Source: DASWYT01 sp965246875 | GTDB taxonomy: Bacteria > Pseudomonadota > Alphaproteobacteria > Micavibrionales > SZUA-601 | Direction: 5' to 3' | NCBI GenBank assembly: GCA_965246875.1 | Contig: CBDFFU010000003.1 | Span: forward strand, 1,259,288-1,323,287 | Length of the DNA stretch: 64,000 bases | Shown here: positions 43,205 to 53,449 of the stretch, piece by piece | Position numbering within the stretch: position 1 is the first letter of the stretch | How the letters are laid out: every line of letters begins with the position of its first letter | The notes under the pieces: generated by a model | The model's input: the letters and a program-made list of their open reading frames with translations, nothing else | Database searches by the model: none | What the model was told of the DNA's origin: nothing | Translations under genes and position numbers: made by a program

Positions 43205-44587
43205 TTAAGCCGCTTCATCATTCCGCTCGACATCCAGCAATTTTAACTTGCGGTGCAAGGCTGAGCGTTCCATGCCGACAAAATGCGCCGTGCGGGAAAT
43301 ATTGCCGCCAAAACGGTTGATCTGTGACAACAAATATTCCCGCTCAAAAATCTCTCTCGCTTCACGCAGCGGCAACCGCATGATCTCATCGGCTTTGCTG
43401 AGATGGGTAGTAGCAAGCGTCGCCCCACGAAAATCTGGCGGCAGCATGTCGGCACGCACCAGGTCGCCATCGCTACGCATGATCAACAGCCATTCTACCA
43501 AATTGCGCAATTGCCTGATATTCCCCGGCCAGGCGTAATTTTGCAGTACAGCCAATGCATCATGTCCTAACTGTTTTGTCTTTAGACCATTGCTGGCGGC
43601 AATCTGCTGCATGAAATGCTGGAATAAGGATGGCACATCTTCGATGCGTTCACGCAACGATGGCACATTCATTGGCACCACGTTCAAGCGGTAAAACAAA
43701 TCTTGCCGGAATTCACCGCTTTGCACCAATTGTTCCAGATTGCGGTTGCTGGCGGCCATGAAACGGATATCGACCTCCACTGCCTTGCCGCTGCCCAGAC
43801 GTTCAAATTTCTGGTCTTGCAACACACGCACCATTTTCGCCTGGGTATCCAGAGGCATGTCGGCAATTTCATCGAGCAGAACACTGCCGCCATGGGCGCG
43901 TTCCAGCAAACCGATTTTGCGTTCGCCGTTTGGTATTTTTTCTTCCCAGCCAAACAATTCTTCTTCTAGATCGGCAGCGCGCAAGGTAGCACAATTCAAC
44001 ACCACGAATGGCTGGTTGCCGCGTTTGGATTTGGCATGCATGTAACGTGCGGCAATGTCCTTGCCCGTTCCGGCAGCCCCTGTGAATAGCACACGGCTGT
44101 TAGTCTGCGCCGCCTTCTCCAGATTATCCCGCAATTGCTGGGCAATCGGTGACTGACCAATCAGCTGCGCTGTTGTGCCATAGCGCTTTTTCAGTTCCGT
44201 ATTTTCGCGTTTCAATTTGCTGTCATTCAACGCGCGCTTGACTGTCAACAACAAACGATCCGATTTGAATGGTTTTTCGATAAAATCATAGGCGCCATGA
44301 TGAATGGCCTGTACCGCCATCTCGATATTGCCATGGCCACTGATCATGATCACTGGCAAGTGCGCGTAATCACGCTGTAACCGTTTCAGAAAATTGAGAC
44401 CGTCTTCCTGTGCATTTTCAAACCACACATCCAGAATGAGCAATGACGGGCAACGGCGGCTGATCTCATCCCATGCCAATTGCGTATTAGCGGCCTGACG
44501 CGTTTTGTAGTGTTCATCTTCCAGAATGCCACTGACCAAGAAGCGAATGTCTTTTTCATCATCAACAATTAAAATATCATCCGTCAT
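43205..44587 (-). CDS. ntrX: NtrX-type response regulator
   Basis: 460 residues: receiver (ILIVDDEKDIR, Asp in LLILDVWFENA, Lys in FIEKPF), AAA+ domain with a degenerate Walker A GAAGTGKD, VLLDEIADMP (Walker B) and R-finger region, and a Fis-type HTH (NISRTAHFVGMERSALHRKLK). The sigma-54 contact loop GAFTGA is missing: after EELFG comes WEEKIPNGERKIGLL. This is typical of NtrX, suggesting a regulator that does not work as a canonical sigma-54 activator. It is paired with ntrY, one base away. Confidence 0.93.
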   Translation of the reverse strand: MTDDILIVDDEKDIRFLVSGILEDEHYKTRQAANTQLAWDEISRRCPSLLILDVWFENAQEDGLNFLKRLQRDYAHLPVIMISGHGNIEMAVQAIHHGAYDFIEKPFKSDRLLLTVKRALNDSKLKRENTELKKRYGTTAQLIGQSPIAQQLRDNLEKAAQTNSRVLFTGAAGTGKDIAARYMHAKSKRGNQPFVVLNCATLRAADLEEELFGWEEKIPNGERKIGLLERAHGGSVLLDEIADMPLDTQAKMVRVLQDQKFERLGSGKAVEVDIRFMAASNRNLEQLVQSGEFRQDLFYRLNVVPMNVPSLRERIEDVPSLFQHFMQQIAASNGLKTKQLGHDALAVLQNYAWPGNIRQLRNLVEWLLIMRSDGDLVRADMLPPDFRGATLATTHLSKADEIMRLPLREAREIFEREYLLSQINRFGGNISRTAHFVGMERSALHRKLKLLDVERNDEAA

Positions 44588-44588
44588 G

Positions 44589-46889
44589 TTAAACTCCTCT
44601 ATCGTCTGTCGTTTTATAATCTGTCGTTGGTAACGTCATTACGATCCGCGCGCCACCCGTTTCAGGCGATTGCAAATCAAGCGTACCGTTATGTTCATCT
44701 ACAATCTTCGCCACAATCGCCAAACCTAAACCCGTGCCATGCGCTTTGGTGGTGATATAAGGGTCAAGCAATTGCGTCAGCAAATCAGTTGGCCAGCCGG
44801 GACCGTTGTCAGTCACTGTCACTTGCACGTGTTGCGCCGTTTGTATCAACGCAACATGAATGGCAGGCTGTTGCTGTTCGATATCTTGCAACGCTTCAAC
44901 CGCATTTTTCACCAGATTGATCAGCGCTTGGCGAATTTGTTGGCGGTCAATCATAATGATCGCCGGATGTTCAGGATAATCGGCGGTAAATTGAATAGCG
45001 GCATGACTTTGCTGAAACAGCACAATCACTTCACGGCAGATCGTGATCATGTTTTCAGACTGCTTCGTGACAAGCGGCATGCGCGCGAATTCAGAAAATT
45101 CATCGACCATACGGCGAATATCATCGACCTGGCGTGTGATGGTTTCGGTACATAAATCAAACGTTTCGCGGCCTTCGGTAATTTGCGGACTATAGCGACG
45201 TTGCAACCGTTCGGCAGCCAGTTGAATAGGCGTCAACGGGTTTTTAATCTCATGTGCCACACGTCGTGCGACATCTGACCAGGCTGCTTTTTTCTGTGCC
45301 TCCACCAGTGGGGAGATATCATCAAACGTTGCGATATAGCCTTTAATCATCTCATCCCGGTAATCGATCGACATACGCACGATCCAGTCGGGTGGCTGCA
45401 TGGCATTTAACGATGTCACAGCGATCTGGGTTTCAATTTCACCGGTCTGCTTACGGCGTAAGGCGCGGCGAATGGTTTCCATTTCAGGCGATAATGATGC
45501 CAGTGTCTGACCAATCATAGCGGTATCACTGCGTTGTAATAGACGCTGCGCTGAGGCATTTGCGATGCGAATCGTGCCATCATGATCGATCCCCATCACG
45601 CCGGCATTAACGCCGGATAACACGGTCTCGATAAAACGGCGGCGTTCATCCAATTGTTGGTTGACTTGCACCAGATCGGCGCGTTGATTGCTCAATTGAT
45701 CTGTCATCCGGTTAAAGGCACGGGCCAGTGTCGTCAGTTCGTTTTCAAAGGTATCCTCAGACACGCGGACATTTAAATCACCAGCACGAATTTTTTCCGC
45801 AGCTCCGACCAGGCGCATGATCGGCATGACGAGCCGTTCCGCCAACGTCAAACCGGCCCAAATGGCGACCATCAACAACAGCAACGCCACCAGTAAAAAG
45901 ATCAGTGTCATCGCTGTTTTTAAACGGCCCTGGCGTTTTTCCAGCTGGCTATATTCATCAACCGCGTTTTTCGTGGCCGTAATGTGATCCAACACTTTTT
46001 CATCAACCAACCGCCCGACGAACAGATAGGTATCGAAATAATTATCGAGCTTGATCAACGCCCGAACGCGGTCTTCCTGTTCGCCCACAAATAACACGAC
46101 CTCGCCCGTATCGGCCTGTTGCAGTTTTTGTTTAAAATCGTCAGGCAGAAACGCAATGCTGAATGACATGCCGCCACGCGCAATAATGTCTTCATCACTA
46201 TTGACCAAAACAGCCTCGGACAAATTACGCAATTGCGTTTGTGCGTCAATAAATGAGTCTAATTTGATCGGGTGCGTAATTAATAATGTTGCTTCGCGAT
46301 TCAAATCATTCGCCATGCCTAATACGTCGGCGCGCACGGCGTTTTGATGTTCCTGCAAGTAGGCTTGTGCGACGATTTTAGATTCTGTAACCGCTTCACT
46401 GATCCGTTCCCCAAACCAGGCTTGCACACTGAACTGAATAAACACGATGGCAAACAACGCCATGATCAAGGCGGGCAGTGCCGCTAACGCCGAAAAAATG
46501 GCTATCAGTTGCACATGCAGTTTTGAACCCAATAAACTTTGCCGCCGCCGCCGCCAAACCAGCCACGCCCGCCAGGCGATGATCGTGACTAAAAATGCCA
46601 ATAGGCCGACATCAATATACAATAGCCCGAAAATCTGTTTCACACGCTGGGTGTTGTCATGACCAAGCCAGGCCGATTCCGTCAGTGCCCCATAGGTCGC
46701 AATCCCCGCCATAATGGCAACCAGCATCATCAACAGACTCAATCCTTTGAGCCAGTGCTGCCGTTTGAAAATGTGGTGAAAGTGCAACAAATTGAACTGC
46801 TTCCGTGTGTCTAACGTGCTTGACGGGCTTGCGGAAAAACCCGCTGCCGCGTAAACTTCGACTGTTACACAATTATCACACTGTTGCAA
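44589..46889 (-). CDS. ntrY: NtrY-type sensor histidine kinase
   Basis: Up to 766 residues. Four membrane segments (three in the first 150, one near 345-370), a periplasmic or extracytoplasmic sensor loop between them, HAMP, PAS (about 430-540), HisKA (RRVAHEIKNPLTPIQLAAERLQ; the His is conserved) and HATPase (NLVKNAVEAL, TDNGPGWP, GTGLGLAIVAKIV). It senses nitrogen or redox state and phosphorylates NtrX. The TTG at 46889 is only the longest start; the first 30 residues look atypical and the true start may be downstream. Confidence 0.9.
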   Translation of the reverse strand: MQQCDNCVTVEVYAAAGFSASPSSTLDTRKQFNLLHFHHIFKRQHWLKGLSLLMMLVAIMAGIATYGALTESAWLGHDNTQRVKQIFGLLYIDVGLLAFLVTIIAWRAWLVWRRRRQSLLGSKLHVQLIAIFSALAALPALIMALFAIVFIQFSVQAWFGERISEAVTESKIVAQAYLQEHQNAVRADVLGMANDLNREATLLITHPIKLDSFIDAQTQLRNLSEAVLVNSDEDIIARGGMSFSIAFLPDDFKQKLQQADTGEVVLFVGEQEDRVRALIKLDNYFDTYLFVGRLVDEKVLDHITATKNAVDEYSQLEKRQGRLKTAMTLIFLLVALLLLMVAIWAGLTLAERLVMPIMRLVGAAEKIRAGDLNVRVSEDTFENELTTLARAFNRMTDQLSNQRADLVQVNQQLDERRRFIETVLSGVNAGVMGIDHDGTIRIANASAQRLLQRSDTAMIGQTLASLSPEMETIRRALRRKQTGEIETQIAVTSLNAMQPPDWIVRMSIDYRDEMIKGYIATFDDISPLVEAQKKAAWSDVARRVAHEIKNPLTPIQLAAERLQRRYSPQITEGRETFDLCTETITRQVDDIRRMVDEFSEFARMPLVTKQSENMITICREVIVLFQQSHAAIQFTADYPEHPAIIMIDRQQIRQALINLVKNAVEALQDIEQQQPAIHVALIQTAQHVQVTVTDNGPGWPTDLLTQLLDPYITTKAHGTGLGLAIVAKIVDEHNGTLDLQSPETGGARIVMTLPTTDYKTTDDRGV

Positions 46890-46926
46890 AATGGCAAGCC
46901 CTGCCCACTAAGTTCAGGATTTTATT

Positions 46927-47418
46927 ATGTTTAGTATCCGCCCGCTGCCGCAATCGCTGTCAAAGATGTCTTTTGTTACGCTGATTGTGACCTGGCTGCA
47001 CAGCGGTCGTATCAAGCCAGCGTCGGGAACATGGGGAACTCTGGCCGCTATGCCGTTTATATGGATAATTTGGCAGCTGGGCGGTGGTTTGGGTTTGACT
47101 ATATTTGCCATCATGTCTTTTTCGGCGGGTTTGTGGGCTATTCCACGCTACACATCGCTGATTGCAAATGATGACCCGTCTGAGGTTGTTTTAGATGAAG
47201 TGATTGGCATTGCCCTGACATTTGTTCCGCTCATTTATGCTCACTGGTCGGTCTGGATTGTCGGCTTTGCAGCCTTTCGCTTGTTTGATGCTGTGAAAGT
47301 TGGGCCGGTCGGCTGGTGCGACCGTCACTTCAAAGGAGCTTGGGGGGTGATGCTGGACGATGTCGTGGCTGGTATTTTCGCGGCGTTTTGTGTATACGGA
47401 TATCAACGGCTGATTTAA
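46927..47418 (+). CDS. pgpA: Phosphatidylglycerophosphatase A
   Basis: 163 residues. The PgpA pattern is GRIKPASGTWGTLAA, DPSEVVLDEVIGI (acidic active site) and FRLFDAVKVGPVGWCDRH, then GVMLDDVVAGIFA. It is a membrane protein that dephosphorylates the product of PgsA. The next gene follows 12 bp later. Confidence 0.94.
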   Translation: MFSIRPLPQSLSKMSFVTLIVTWLHSGRIKPASGTWGTLAAMPFIWIIWQLGGGLGLTIFAIMSFSAGLWAIPRYTSLIANDDPSEVVLDEVIGIALTFVPLIYAHWSVWIVGFAAFRLFDAVKVGPVGWCDRHFKGAWGVMLDDVVAGIFAAFCVYGYQRLI

Positions 47419-47430
47419 GCAGGATAAATC

Positions 47431-47907
47431 ATGTTTCCCCCGGCATTGACCGACAAAATCAAAGCGTTACGCGACAAGATGGTGGCTGAAAATGCCCAGC
47501 TGGCTATTGCTGAAAGCTGCACGGGTGGTCTGATGTGCGCCGCCATCACCAGCATTGACGGTGCATCCGAATTTTTCCGCCGCGGGTATGTGGTGTATTC
47601 CAACCACGCCAAACGTGACCTGTTGGGTGTGCCAAAATTCATGATCGAAGAATACGGCCAGGCTAGTGCCGAGGTTGCCCGCGCCATGGCGCAAACCGCC
47701 CTCGACCGCTCTAATGTGCATTACGCTGTCGCCATTACCGGCGTTGCTGGCGAAAGCCGTTTCAACAAGCCACACGGCACCATCTTCCTCTGCCTGCAAA
47801 AACGCGAAGAGAAGTCAGCGGTCTATGAGTTTCATTTTGACGGGTCACGGAATGATGTGCAGCTGCAGGCGGTGCAAAAGGCCGTGGATTTGTTGCTGGC
47901 AGCCTGA
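47431..47907 (+). CDS. CinA C-terminal family protein (NMN deamidase, PncC)
   Basis: 158 residues, a stand-alone CinA C-terminal domain. AIAESCTGGLMCAAITSI, SNHAKRDLLGVP, SAEVARAMAQTAL and AITGVAGES are characteristic. PncC converts nicotinamide mononucleotide to nicotinate mononucleotide. pgpA-cinA is a frequent alphaproteobacterial pair. Confidence 0.92.
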   Translation: MFPPALTDKIKALRDKMVAENAQLAIAESCTGGLMCAAITSIDGASEFFRRGYVVYSNHAKRDLLGVPKFMIEEYGQASAEVARAMAQTALDRSNVHYAVAITGVAGESRFNKPHGTIFLCLQKREEKSAVYEFHFDGSRNDVQLQAVQKAVDLLLAA

Positions 47908-47966
47908 CATTTTAAGTTGACATATTTTTTGGCCTGTATAACTTAGCCTCATAATAGGAGGACATG

Positions 47967-48215
47967 ATGCAAACCGATTTATCTGATTTTTCTCAGGACG
48001 AGCTGGAAGATAGAATTGTGCAAACACGGGCGTTAATTCTGTTCGTGACAAACAACCAAATCCCGGCACCAAAGTTTTATGAAGCACTTTATGCCGAATA
48101 TCATTTAGCCAAAAACGAACACAGTGAAATGTTCCCCAGTGATCCATCAGACTTTCGGGAAACAACAGAGCAACTGAGTAACAGCCTTTATCGACAGTTC
48201 AAATCTGATGCTTAA
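47967..48215 (+). CDS. Hypothetical protein
   Basis: 82 residues; AGGAGG five bases before the ATG at 47967 favours it over the ATG at 47964. Acidic, helical, soluble; no family recognised. It lies between cinA and the convergent COQ10-like gene. Confidence 0.55.
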   Translation: MQTDLSDFSQDELEDRIVQTRALILFVTNNQIPAPKFYEALYAEYHLAKNEHSEMFPSDPSDFRETTEQLSNSLYRQFKSDA

Positions 48216-48276
48216 ACGTCAAGTCATTTGCATGACGCAATCGATTCATATGAGTATAAACCACTAAATAATGATT

Positions 48277-48726
48277 TCACGCCCTAAACACCTGCTCCGC
48301 GCGCTTCTCAAACGACGTCACCATCCGCTTGACGATCTCGTTAAAAAACACCATTGCCATATTCTGCAACAGGCGTGAACGAAATTCGAAGACAACTTTA
48401 AAATCAATAATGCAGCCCCCTGAACCATCCGGGTTTGGCAGGAAGTGCCAGACGGTGTCCAGATGTTTTAACGGACCAGACAGATAATCGACATCGATCG
48501 TGCGCGTGGCCGGGTCCAGCAAGACACGCGAGCGAAAATTTTCACGAATGAATTTATAGCCTGCCACCAGATCGGCCACAATTTCTGTTTCGCTGCTGGA
48601 AATAATGCGTACACTCACACACCAAGGCAAAAATTGCGGATAGGATTTGATGTCGCTGACCAGGCTGTACATCTGTTCCGGTGTATAGGGCACGACGCGT
48701 TTTTCGGCATGGGAAATCGTCGGCAT
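48277..48726 (-). CDS. COQ10/RatA-type START domain protein
   Basis: 149 residues. RVVPYTPEQMYSLVSDIKSYPQFLPWC, LVAGYKFIRENFRSRV, LSGPLKHLDTVWHF and the C-terminal helix (RSRLLQNMAMVFFNEIVKRMV) define the polyketide-cyclase/COQ10 subfamily. These proteins bind ubiquinone or related lipids. It lies three bases after cckA. Confidence 0.9.
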   Translation of the reverse strand: MPTISHAEKRVVPYTPEQMYSLVSDIKSYPQFLPWCVSVRIISSSETEIVADLVAGYKFIRENFRSRVLLDPATRTIDVDYLSGPLKHLDTVWHFLPNPDGSGGCIIDFKVVFEFRSRLLQNMAMVFFNEIVKRMVTSFEKRAEQVFRA

Positions 48727-48729
48727 CTC

Positions 48730-51282
48730 TTAGGCGGCCTTTTTATCCATGACGTCTTTCACTTTTTCCGCCAGCTGTTTCAAGCTGAACGGCTTCGGCA
48801 GGAAATGCACGTCATCGCCCATGTCATCCTTGAATTTATCCTCGGTATAACCCGACATAAAGATGATTGTCATGGTTGGATACAATTCACGCACCCGCTT
48901 GCCAAGTTCGATGCCATCCATGCCCGGCATGATCACGTCGCTGACCATCAGGTCAAACTGGAATGTACCACCATTTAGTAATTCAAGCGCCGCTTCGGCA
49001 CTGTTCGCCTCAAACACTTCATAACCTTTATTCTGCAACGCGCGGACGGAGAAACTGCGCACGGCGTCTTCATCTTCAACCAATAGGATACGTGATGATC
49101 CGGTCAAATCTTCAGCTTTTGGCGTGCTGTCCACTTTGTCCGGTATGGCGACCAGTGTTTCGCTCATGCGCGGGAAGAACAGGCTGAAGGTCGTACCGCG
49201 TCCGAGGTCCGTATCGACGCTGACATAGCCGTTCGACTGGCGCACGATCCCGAACACGGTCGACAGGCCCAAGCCTGTGCCCTGCCCCAACGGTTTGGTG
49301 GAAAAGAACGGATCGAAAATCCGTTCCAGCACGTCGGCTGGAATCCCCGTGCCATTATCGACGATATCCAACCCGACCCACTCACCCGGTGGCATCTTCT
49401 CCGTGCCGGCCATCGTGCGTTCACGCTTCGTCACCAGATTATAAGTCTTTAAAACCAAATTGCCGCCTTGTGGCATGGCGTCACGTGCATTGACGGCCAG
49501 GTTGACTAGCACCTGCTCCATCTGTCCCTGATCAACTTTGATAAGGCCTGTATCGCGGTCATGACTGATACGCAGTTCGATATTGGCACCTAACAAGCGG
49601 CGCAACAGATGCGAGACGTCTGTCGTAATCTCGGTGATGTCCAGCACTTTGGGCTGCAAAGTTTGCTGCCGGCTGAAGGCGAGCAACTGCCGCACCAGAT
49701 TGGCGGCGCGGTTGGCGTTTTGCTTGATCTGCATAATGTCGGCAAATGACGAGTCCCCGGCCCGGTGACGCAACAGCAACAGGTCGCAAAACCCGATCAT
49801 CGCGGTCAGCAAGTTGTTAAAGTCATGCGCGATACCACCGGCCAACTGTCCAACGGCTTGCATTTTCTGCGACTGCGCAAATTGCGCTTCCAGATTTTTG
49901 CGCTCGGTTACATTGATAAAGTGCAGCATGACGCCAGACTCGCCCATAAACGGGCTGGCAAACATTTGCGTGACAGCGACAGCACCATTTTTGGTGACAA
50001 GGCCCAGTTCCAGCGGTGTTTCCGGTTTTTGTGCCGTGCGGATTTTTTCCAGGACACCGCGCAATTTTGGCTGGTCATCCGGCTTGATAAAATCAAACAA
50101 ACTCTTGGTCAGCAGTTCATGCACCGGCCGTTCCAGCATATGGCTGAACGCTTCGTTGCACTCGGTCAATTGGCCGCGATTATCAATGAGCGAAATCCCC
50201 AGCGGTGCTTCTTCAAAGAAACGCTGGAAGCGATCTTCCGATTGTTTCAACGCGGTCTTCCACGCGCGCTCCGGTGTCAGGTCACGAATAATGGACCGGG
50301 TACGCACGGACCCGTCGGAATTTTTGAGAATGGTGTGCGAGATTGAGGCCTGAAACTCGCGGCCATCCAACCCGCGTAACCGCACTTCGCCGCGTTGGTT
50401 CGGCCCACTGACGTTAAATGTGCTGTCATCCTGATCAGGCAAAATCTGATAGGGCAATAAATCAGTGGCGGGTTCGGCCAGGATATCATGCAGGAAATAG
50501 TCTCCGCTGCAGATGTCGTGTTCTTCGGCGGCCAGCCACGTCACGAACGTGTCATTGGTAAAAATAAACGCGCCTTTTTCATCGACCGAGAAAAACCCGA
50601 TCGGCGCGTGATCCATAAATTCAATCAGGCGGATACGTTCACGCAACAGGCGCTGGTTATCTTCATGGCTGGAGCTGATATCATCCAGCGACCAATGCAC
50701 ATAGCCTTTCCACGCGTCGATCGGCTGCACATGACATTTGACCCACCCCATACGGTCAGAATGCCAATAGGGCGTCAGCAAATCACCCGGCTGACCGGCC
50801 TGCCCATTCAGGACGAAATCTTTGATACTGTCCAACGCCTGATCATTGCCAGACGCCAGGCAAAACGGCAGATCATCAATCAAACAGTGACGGCTGGCGG
50901 CCATCATGCGTTGCATTTTGGTGTTGGCGTAAATGGTGCGGTGTTTCGGGTCGGTAATCAAATGCGCTGAGCTACTTCCTTCCAACACCGCCACTAAAAT
51001 CGCCCGCCGGTAATCGGCATCGCGTTTGATAGCGATCGTTTTGAAGGCGGCCACGGCCAGCATGATACCCAATAGAGCCACCAGTCCGACCGCCAGCCAG
51101 AAATCCAGACGTTTGACGAGTGTATGCGTGTCGGCGGGATCAAGTGCCAGGGCGAAACCGATGACGGCCGCCAGATAAAAAAACATGACCGCGACTTCCC
51201 AGGGAATGACGCGGCGCGTACGGAATTTTTCCTGGCTGTCGGCGGATTTACTGAGATCGAGTTGTTCAAGCGGTAATGGCAT
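48730..51282 (-). CDS. cckA: Cell-cycle hybrid histidine kinase CckA
   Basis: 850 residues. Two N-terminal membrane helices (about 28-48 and 58-80), two or three PAS domains (about 100-460), HisKA with AGGIAHDFNNLLTAMIGF (His), HATPase (NLAVNARDAMPQGG, DNGTGIP, GTGLGLSTVFGIV), and receiver (RILLVEDEDAVR, Asp in MVSDVIMPGMDG, FLPKPF). CckA phosphorylates ChpT and so controls CtrA. It follows flhB by 9 bp in the flagellar operon, tying the kinase to flagellar gene expression; this arrangement is known in other alphaproteobacteria. Confidence 0.95.
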   Translation of the reverse strand: MPLPLEQLDLSKSADSQEKFRTRRVIPWEVAVMFFYLAAVIGFALALDPADTHTLVKRLDFWLAVGLVALLGIMLAVAAFKTIAIKRDADYRRAILVAVLEGSSSAHLITDPKHRTIYANTKMQRMMAASRHCLIDDLPFCLASGNDQALDSIKDFVLNGQAGQPGDLLTPYWHSDRMGWVKCHVQPIDAWKGYVHWSLDDISSSHEDNQRLLRERIRLIEFMDHAPIGFFSVDEKGAFIFTNDTFVTWLAAEEHDICSGDYFLHDILAEPATDLLPYQILPDQDDSTFNVSGPNQRGEVRLRGLDGREFQASISHTILKNSDGSVRTRSIIRDLTPERAWKTALKQSEDRFQRFFEEAPLGISLIDNRGQLTECNEAFSHMLERPVHELLTKSLFDFIKPDDQPKLRGVLEKIRTAQKPETPLELGLVTKNGAVAVTQMFASPFMGESGVMLHFINVTERKNLEAQFAQSQKMQAVGQLAGGIAHDFNNLLTAMIGFCDLLLLRHRAGDSSFADIMQIKQNANRAANLVRQLLAFSRQQTLQPKVLDITEITTDVSHLLRRLLGANIELRISHDRDTGLIKVDQGQMEQVLVNLAVNARDAMPQGGNLVLKTYNLVTKRERTMAGTEKMPPGEWVGLDIVDNGTGIPADVLERIFDPFFSTKPLGQGTGLGLSTVFGIVRQSNGYVSVDTDLGRGTTFSLFFPRMSETLVAIPDKVDSTPKAEDLTGSSRILLVEDEDAVRSFSVRALQNKGYEVFEANSAEAALELLNGGTFQFDLMVSDVIMPGMDGIELGKRVRELYPTMTIIFMSGYTEDKFKDDMGDDVHFLPKPFSLKQLAEKVKDVMDKKAA

Positions 51283-51291
51283 AAGGTTACT

Positions 51292-52356
51292 CTAACTGCG
51301 CCGCTTGAGCGAGTAAACATAGGAAATGACTTCCGCCACGGCTTTGTAATACTCTTCGCTGATCGGATCATCGATGTCCAGGTTTGCATAGAGGCCACGC
51401 GCCAGTGGCGGATTTTCGACAATCGGCACATCGTGTTCCCGGCCCATATCCCGAATCCGCAAGGCGACATTCTCCTGGCCTTTGGCGGTGATGATCGGCG
51501 CGTCCATCTTGTCGCGATCATATTGCAAAGCAATGGCAAAGTGCGTTGGATTGGTGATGATGACACTCGCTTCTGGTACGCGTGCCATCATACGTTGCCG
51601 TGCTTTTTGCGCGCGCATCTGTTTGATCTTGCCTTTTACGTGTGGGTCGCCTTCGGCCTGCTTGTATTCGTCTTTAATTTCTTGTTTTGACATCTTCAAT
51701 GATTTCATGAATTGATGCCGCTGATACGCGTAATCAAATACGGCTAAACCAAACATGATTGACAAGGTCACTACAAATAGCTGAATAATCTCTTTGCGCA
51801 AGATGCCCAGAATCGTGCCGATATCCTGCCCGATCAAAGCCTCGCCATGATAGACATACGGCATCAAGACCATCACGGTCACACCGCCAACAATCGATAA
51901 TTTCAAAATGCCTTTGATCAATTCCACGAACGATTGCAGGCTGAACAGTTTTTTCAAGCCGGCCCACGGATTGAGCTTGTTCCATTTCGGTTCCAACTGG
52001 CTCCACACGGCCATCGGCCCGGCTTGGGCCAACGGTGCAATGACCCCGGCAATCAACAAGGCAAAGACGGGTGTGAGAATGTAGAGACCCAGCGTGACCA
52101 TCGTGTCACGCAGCAAATCGTGCAAGCCACCGCCATCCATGACAAAGACATGCGGACTGGCAATAAACACTTTTAACCGATCGGCCAGACCACTGGTGTA
52201 ATCGCCCAGCATCATAGCCGTAATCAAAGCTGCCGTTGCCAGAATCACCCATGTGTTCAGCTCACGGCTCATCACGACTTGGCCCTTTTCGCGGGCATCG
52301 CTTAATTTTTTCTGGCTGGGGTCTTCGGTTTTATCATCGCTCTCATCGTCTGACAT
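51292..52356 (-). CDS. flhB: Flagellar export switch protein FlhB
   Basis: 354 residues. Four membrane segments in the first 220 residues and a cytosolic domain with the self-cleavage site NPTHFAIALQYD. Starts KTEDPSQKKLSDAREKGQV, typical of FlhB. It switches export from rod/hook to filament substrates. A paralogous C-terminal fragment lies at 54764. Confidence 0.96.
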   Translation of the reverse strand: MSDDESDDKTEDPSQKKLSDAREKGQVVMSRELNTWVILATAALITAMMLGDYTSGLADRLKVFIASPHVFVMDGGGLHDLLRDTMVTLGLYILTPVFALLIAGVIAPLAQAGPMAVWSQLEPKWNKLNPWAGLKKLFSLQSFVELIKGILKLSIVGGVTVMVLMPYVYHGEALIGQDIGTILGILRKEIIQLFVVTLSIMFGLAVFDYAYQRHQFMKSLKMSKQEIKDEYKQAEGDPHVKGKIKQMRAQKARQRMMARVPEASVIITNPTHFAIALQYDRDKMDAPIITAKGQENVALRIRDMGREHDVPIVENPPLARGLYANLDIDDPISEEYYKAVAEVISYVYSLKRRS

Positions 52357-52363
52357 GACACCC

Positions 52364-53131
52364 TCAACCCGTCAAAAAATGTTTGAGGAAACTGTCCATC
52401 TCAGTGATGAAATACATCATCATGGCCGACATGACCGTGATCAGCGTAATCGTGCCGACCAACATTTGCACGGGTACGCTCAAAATGAAAACCTGAATCT
52501 GCGGCACCATCCGCGCCAGCAAACCCATGGCAAACAGTATGCCGATGATGATCACCAAAAATGGCGCCGACATTTTTAAACCTAGCATCAGACTGTTACC
52601 AATAATGTCCGCCATTTGCTGCGCCATATCGCCCGGCATGATGTCCTGTTTTGGTGACAAGACCTGATAACTGTCGATCAGCCCTTCAAACAATAAATGA
52701 TGCATGTCCATCGTGAAGAACAGCGTCATGCCCAGTAGCAACATAAAGCTGCCGATCACCGTATTGCTGCTGCTCATCGTCGGGCTGAAAATAAACGCGT
52801 TGCTCATTGACATGGACGTGGCAATTAAAAACCCGGCAAAGGCAACGGCACTCACCATAATCTGTACCAATGACCCAACAAACAACCCGATCAACATTTC
52901 CTTGGCGACTAATAATACCAATCCAAACACACTGGCGGGATCTGCAGGCAACAACGGACCAATTACCGGGGTTAAAACGAGTGAAAAACTCAATGCGAAC
53001 ATTAAACGGATTTGCGGTGAAACCGTAGCATCACTAAATCCCGGCAGCACCATAAACATCGTTCCGGTGCGGCTGAAGATCATAAGAAAAGCATATATCT
53101 GCGTGACCAGCAATGTTTCCAGTGCTGACAT
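52364..53131 (-). CDS. fliR: Flagellar export protein FliR
   Basis: 255 residues from the ATG at 53131 (GTG 53140 is possible). Six hydrophobic segments; FSRTGTMFMVLPGFSDATVSPQIR at the N-terminus and LARMVPQIQVFILSVPVQ near the C-terminus are FliR signatures. Core of the FliPQR export gate. Confidence 0.94.
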   Translation of the reverse strand: MSALETLLVTQIYAFLMIFSRTGTMFMVLPGFSDATVSPQIRLMFALSFSLVLTPVIGPLLPADPASVFGLVLLVAKEMLIGLFVGSLVQIMVSAVAFAGFLIATSMSMSNAFIFSPTMSSSNTVIGSFMLLLGMTLFFTMDMHHLLFEGLIDSYQVLSPKQDIMPGDMAQQMADIIGNSLMLGLKMSAPFLVIIIGILFAMGLLARMVPQIQVFILSVPVQMLVGTITLITVMSAMMMYFITEMDSFLKHFLTG

Positions 53132-53132
53132 A

Positions 53133-53399
53133 TCAGCCACTATGGACGATATGATCGGCCATCTCCGCCGTAAAGTCGGTCAGAAGCGAGCCGATAAACG
53201 GGAATAACAAATACAGCGCTACAAAAATGACTATCAGTTTTGGAATAAAAGTGAGCGTTTGCTCTTGAATTTGTGTTACTGTCTGGAAGATGGATACAAT
53301 AAGCCCGACAATCAATGTAATTAACATCAACGGCAAGCTGATCTTGAACAAGACAATAATGGCTTCGCGCCCGATTTCGAGGATTTCTGCACCGTTCAT
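53133..53399 (-). CDS. fliQ: Flagellar export protein FliQ
   Basis: 88 residues from the ATG at 53399, the standard size. Two membrane helices; SLPLMLITLIVGLIVSIFQ and TQIQEQTLTFIPK match FliQ. One base before fliR. Confidence 0.95.
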   Translation of the reverse strand: MNGAEILEIGREAIIVLFKISLPLMLITLIVGLIVSIFQTVTQIQEQTLTFIPKLIVIFVALYLLFPFIGSLLTDFTAEMADHIVHSG

Positions 53400-53449
53400 G
53401 GCGCTGATTTTGCCAGACGGTGCCCAGCGGCGCAAGAGCGCATCTGACG

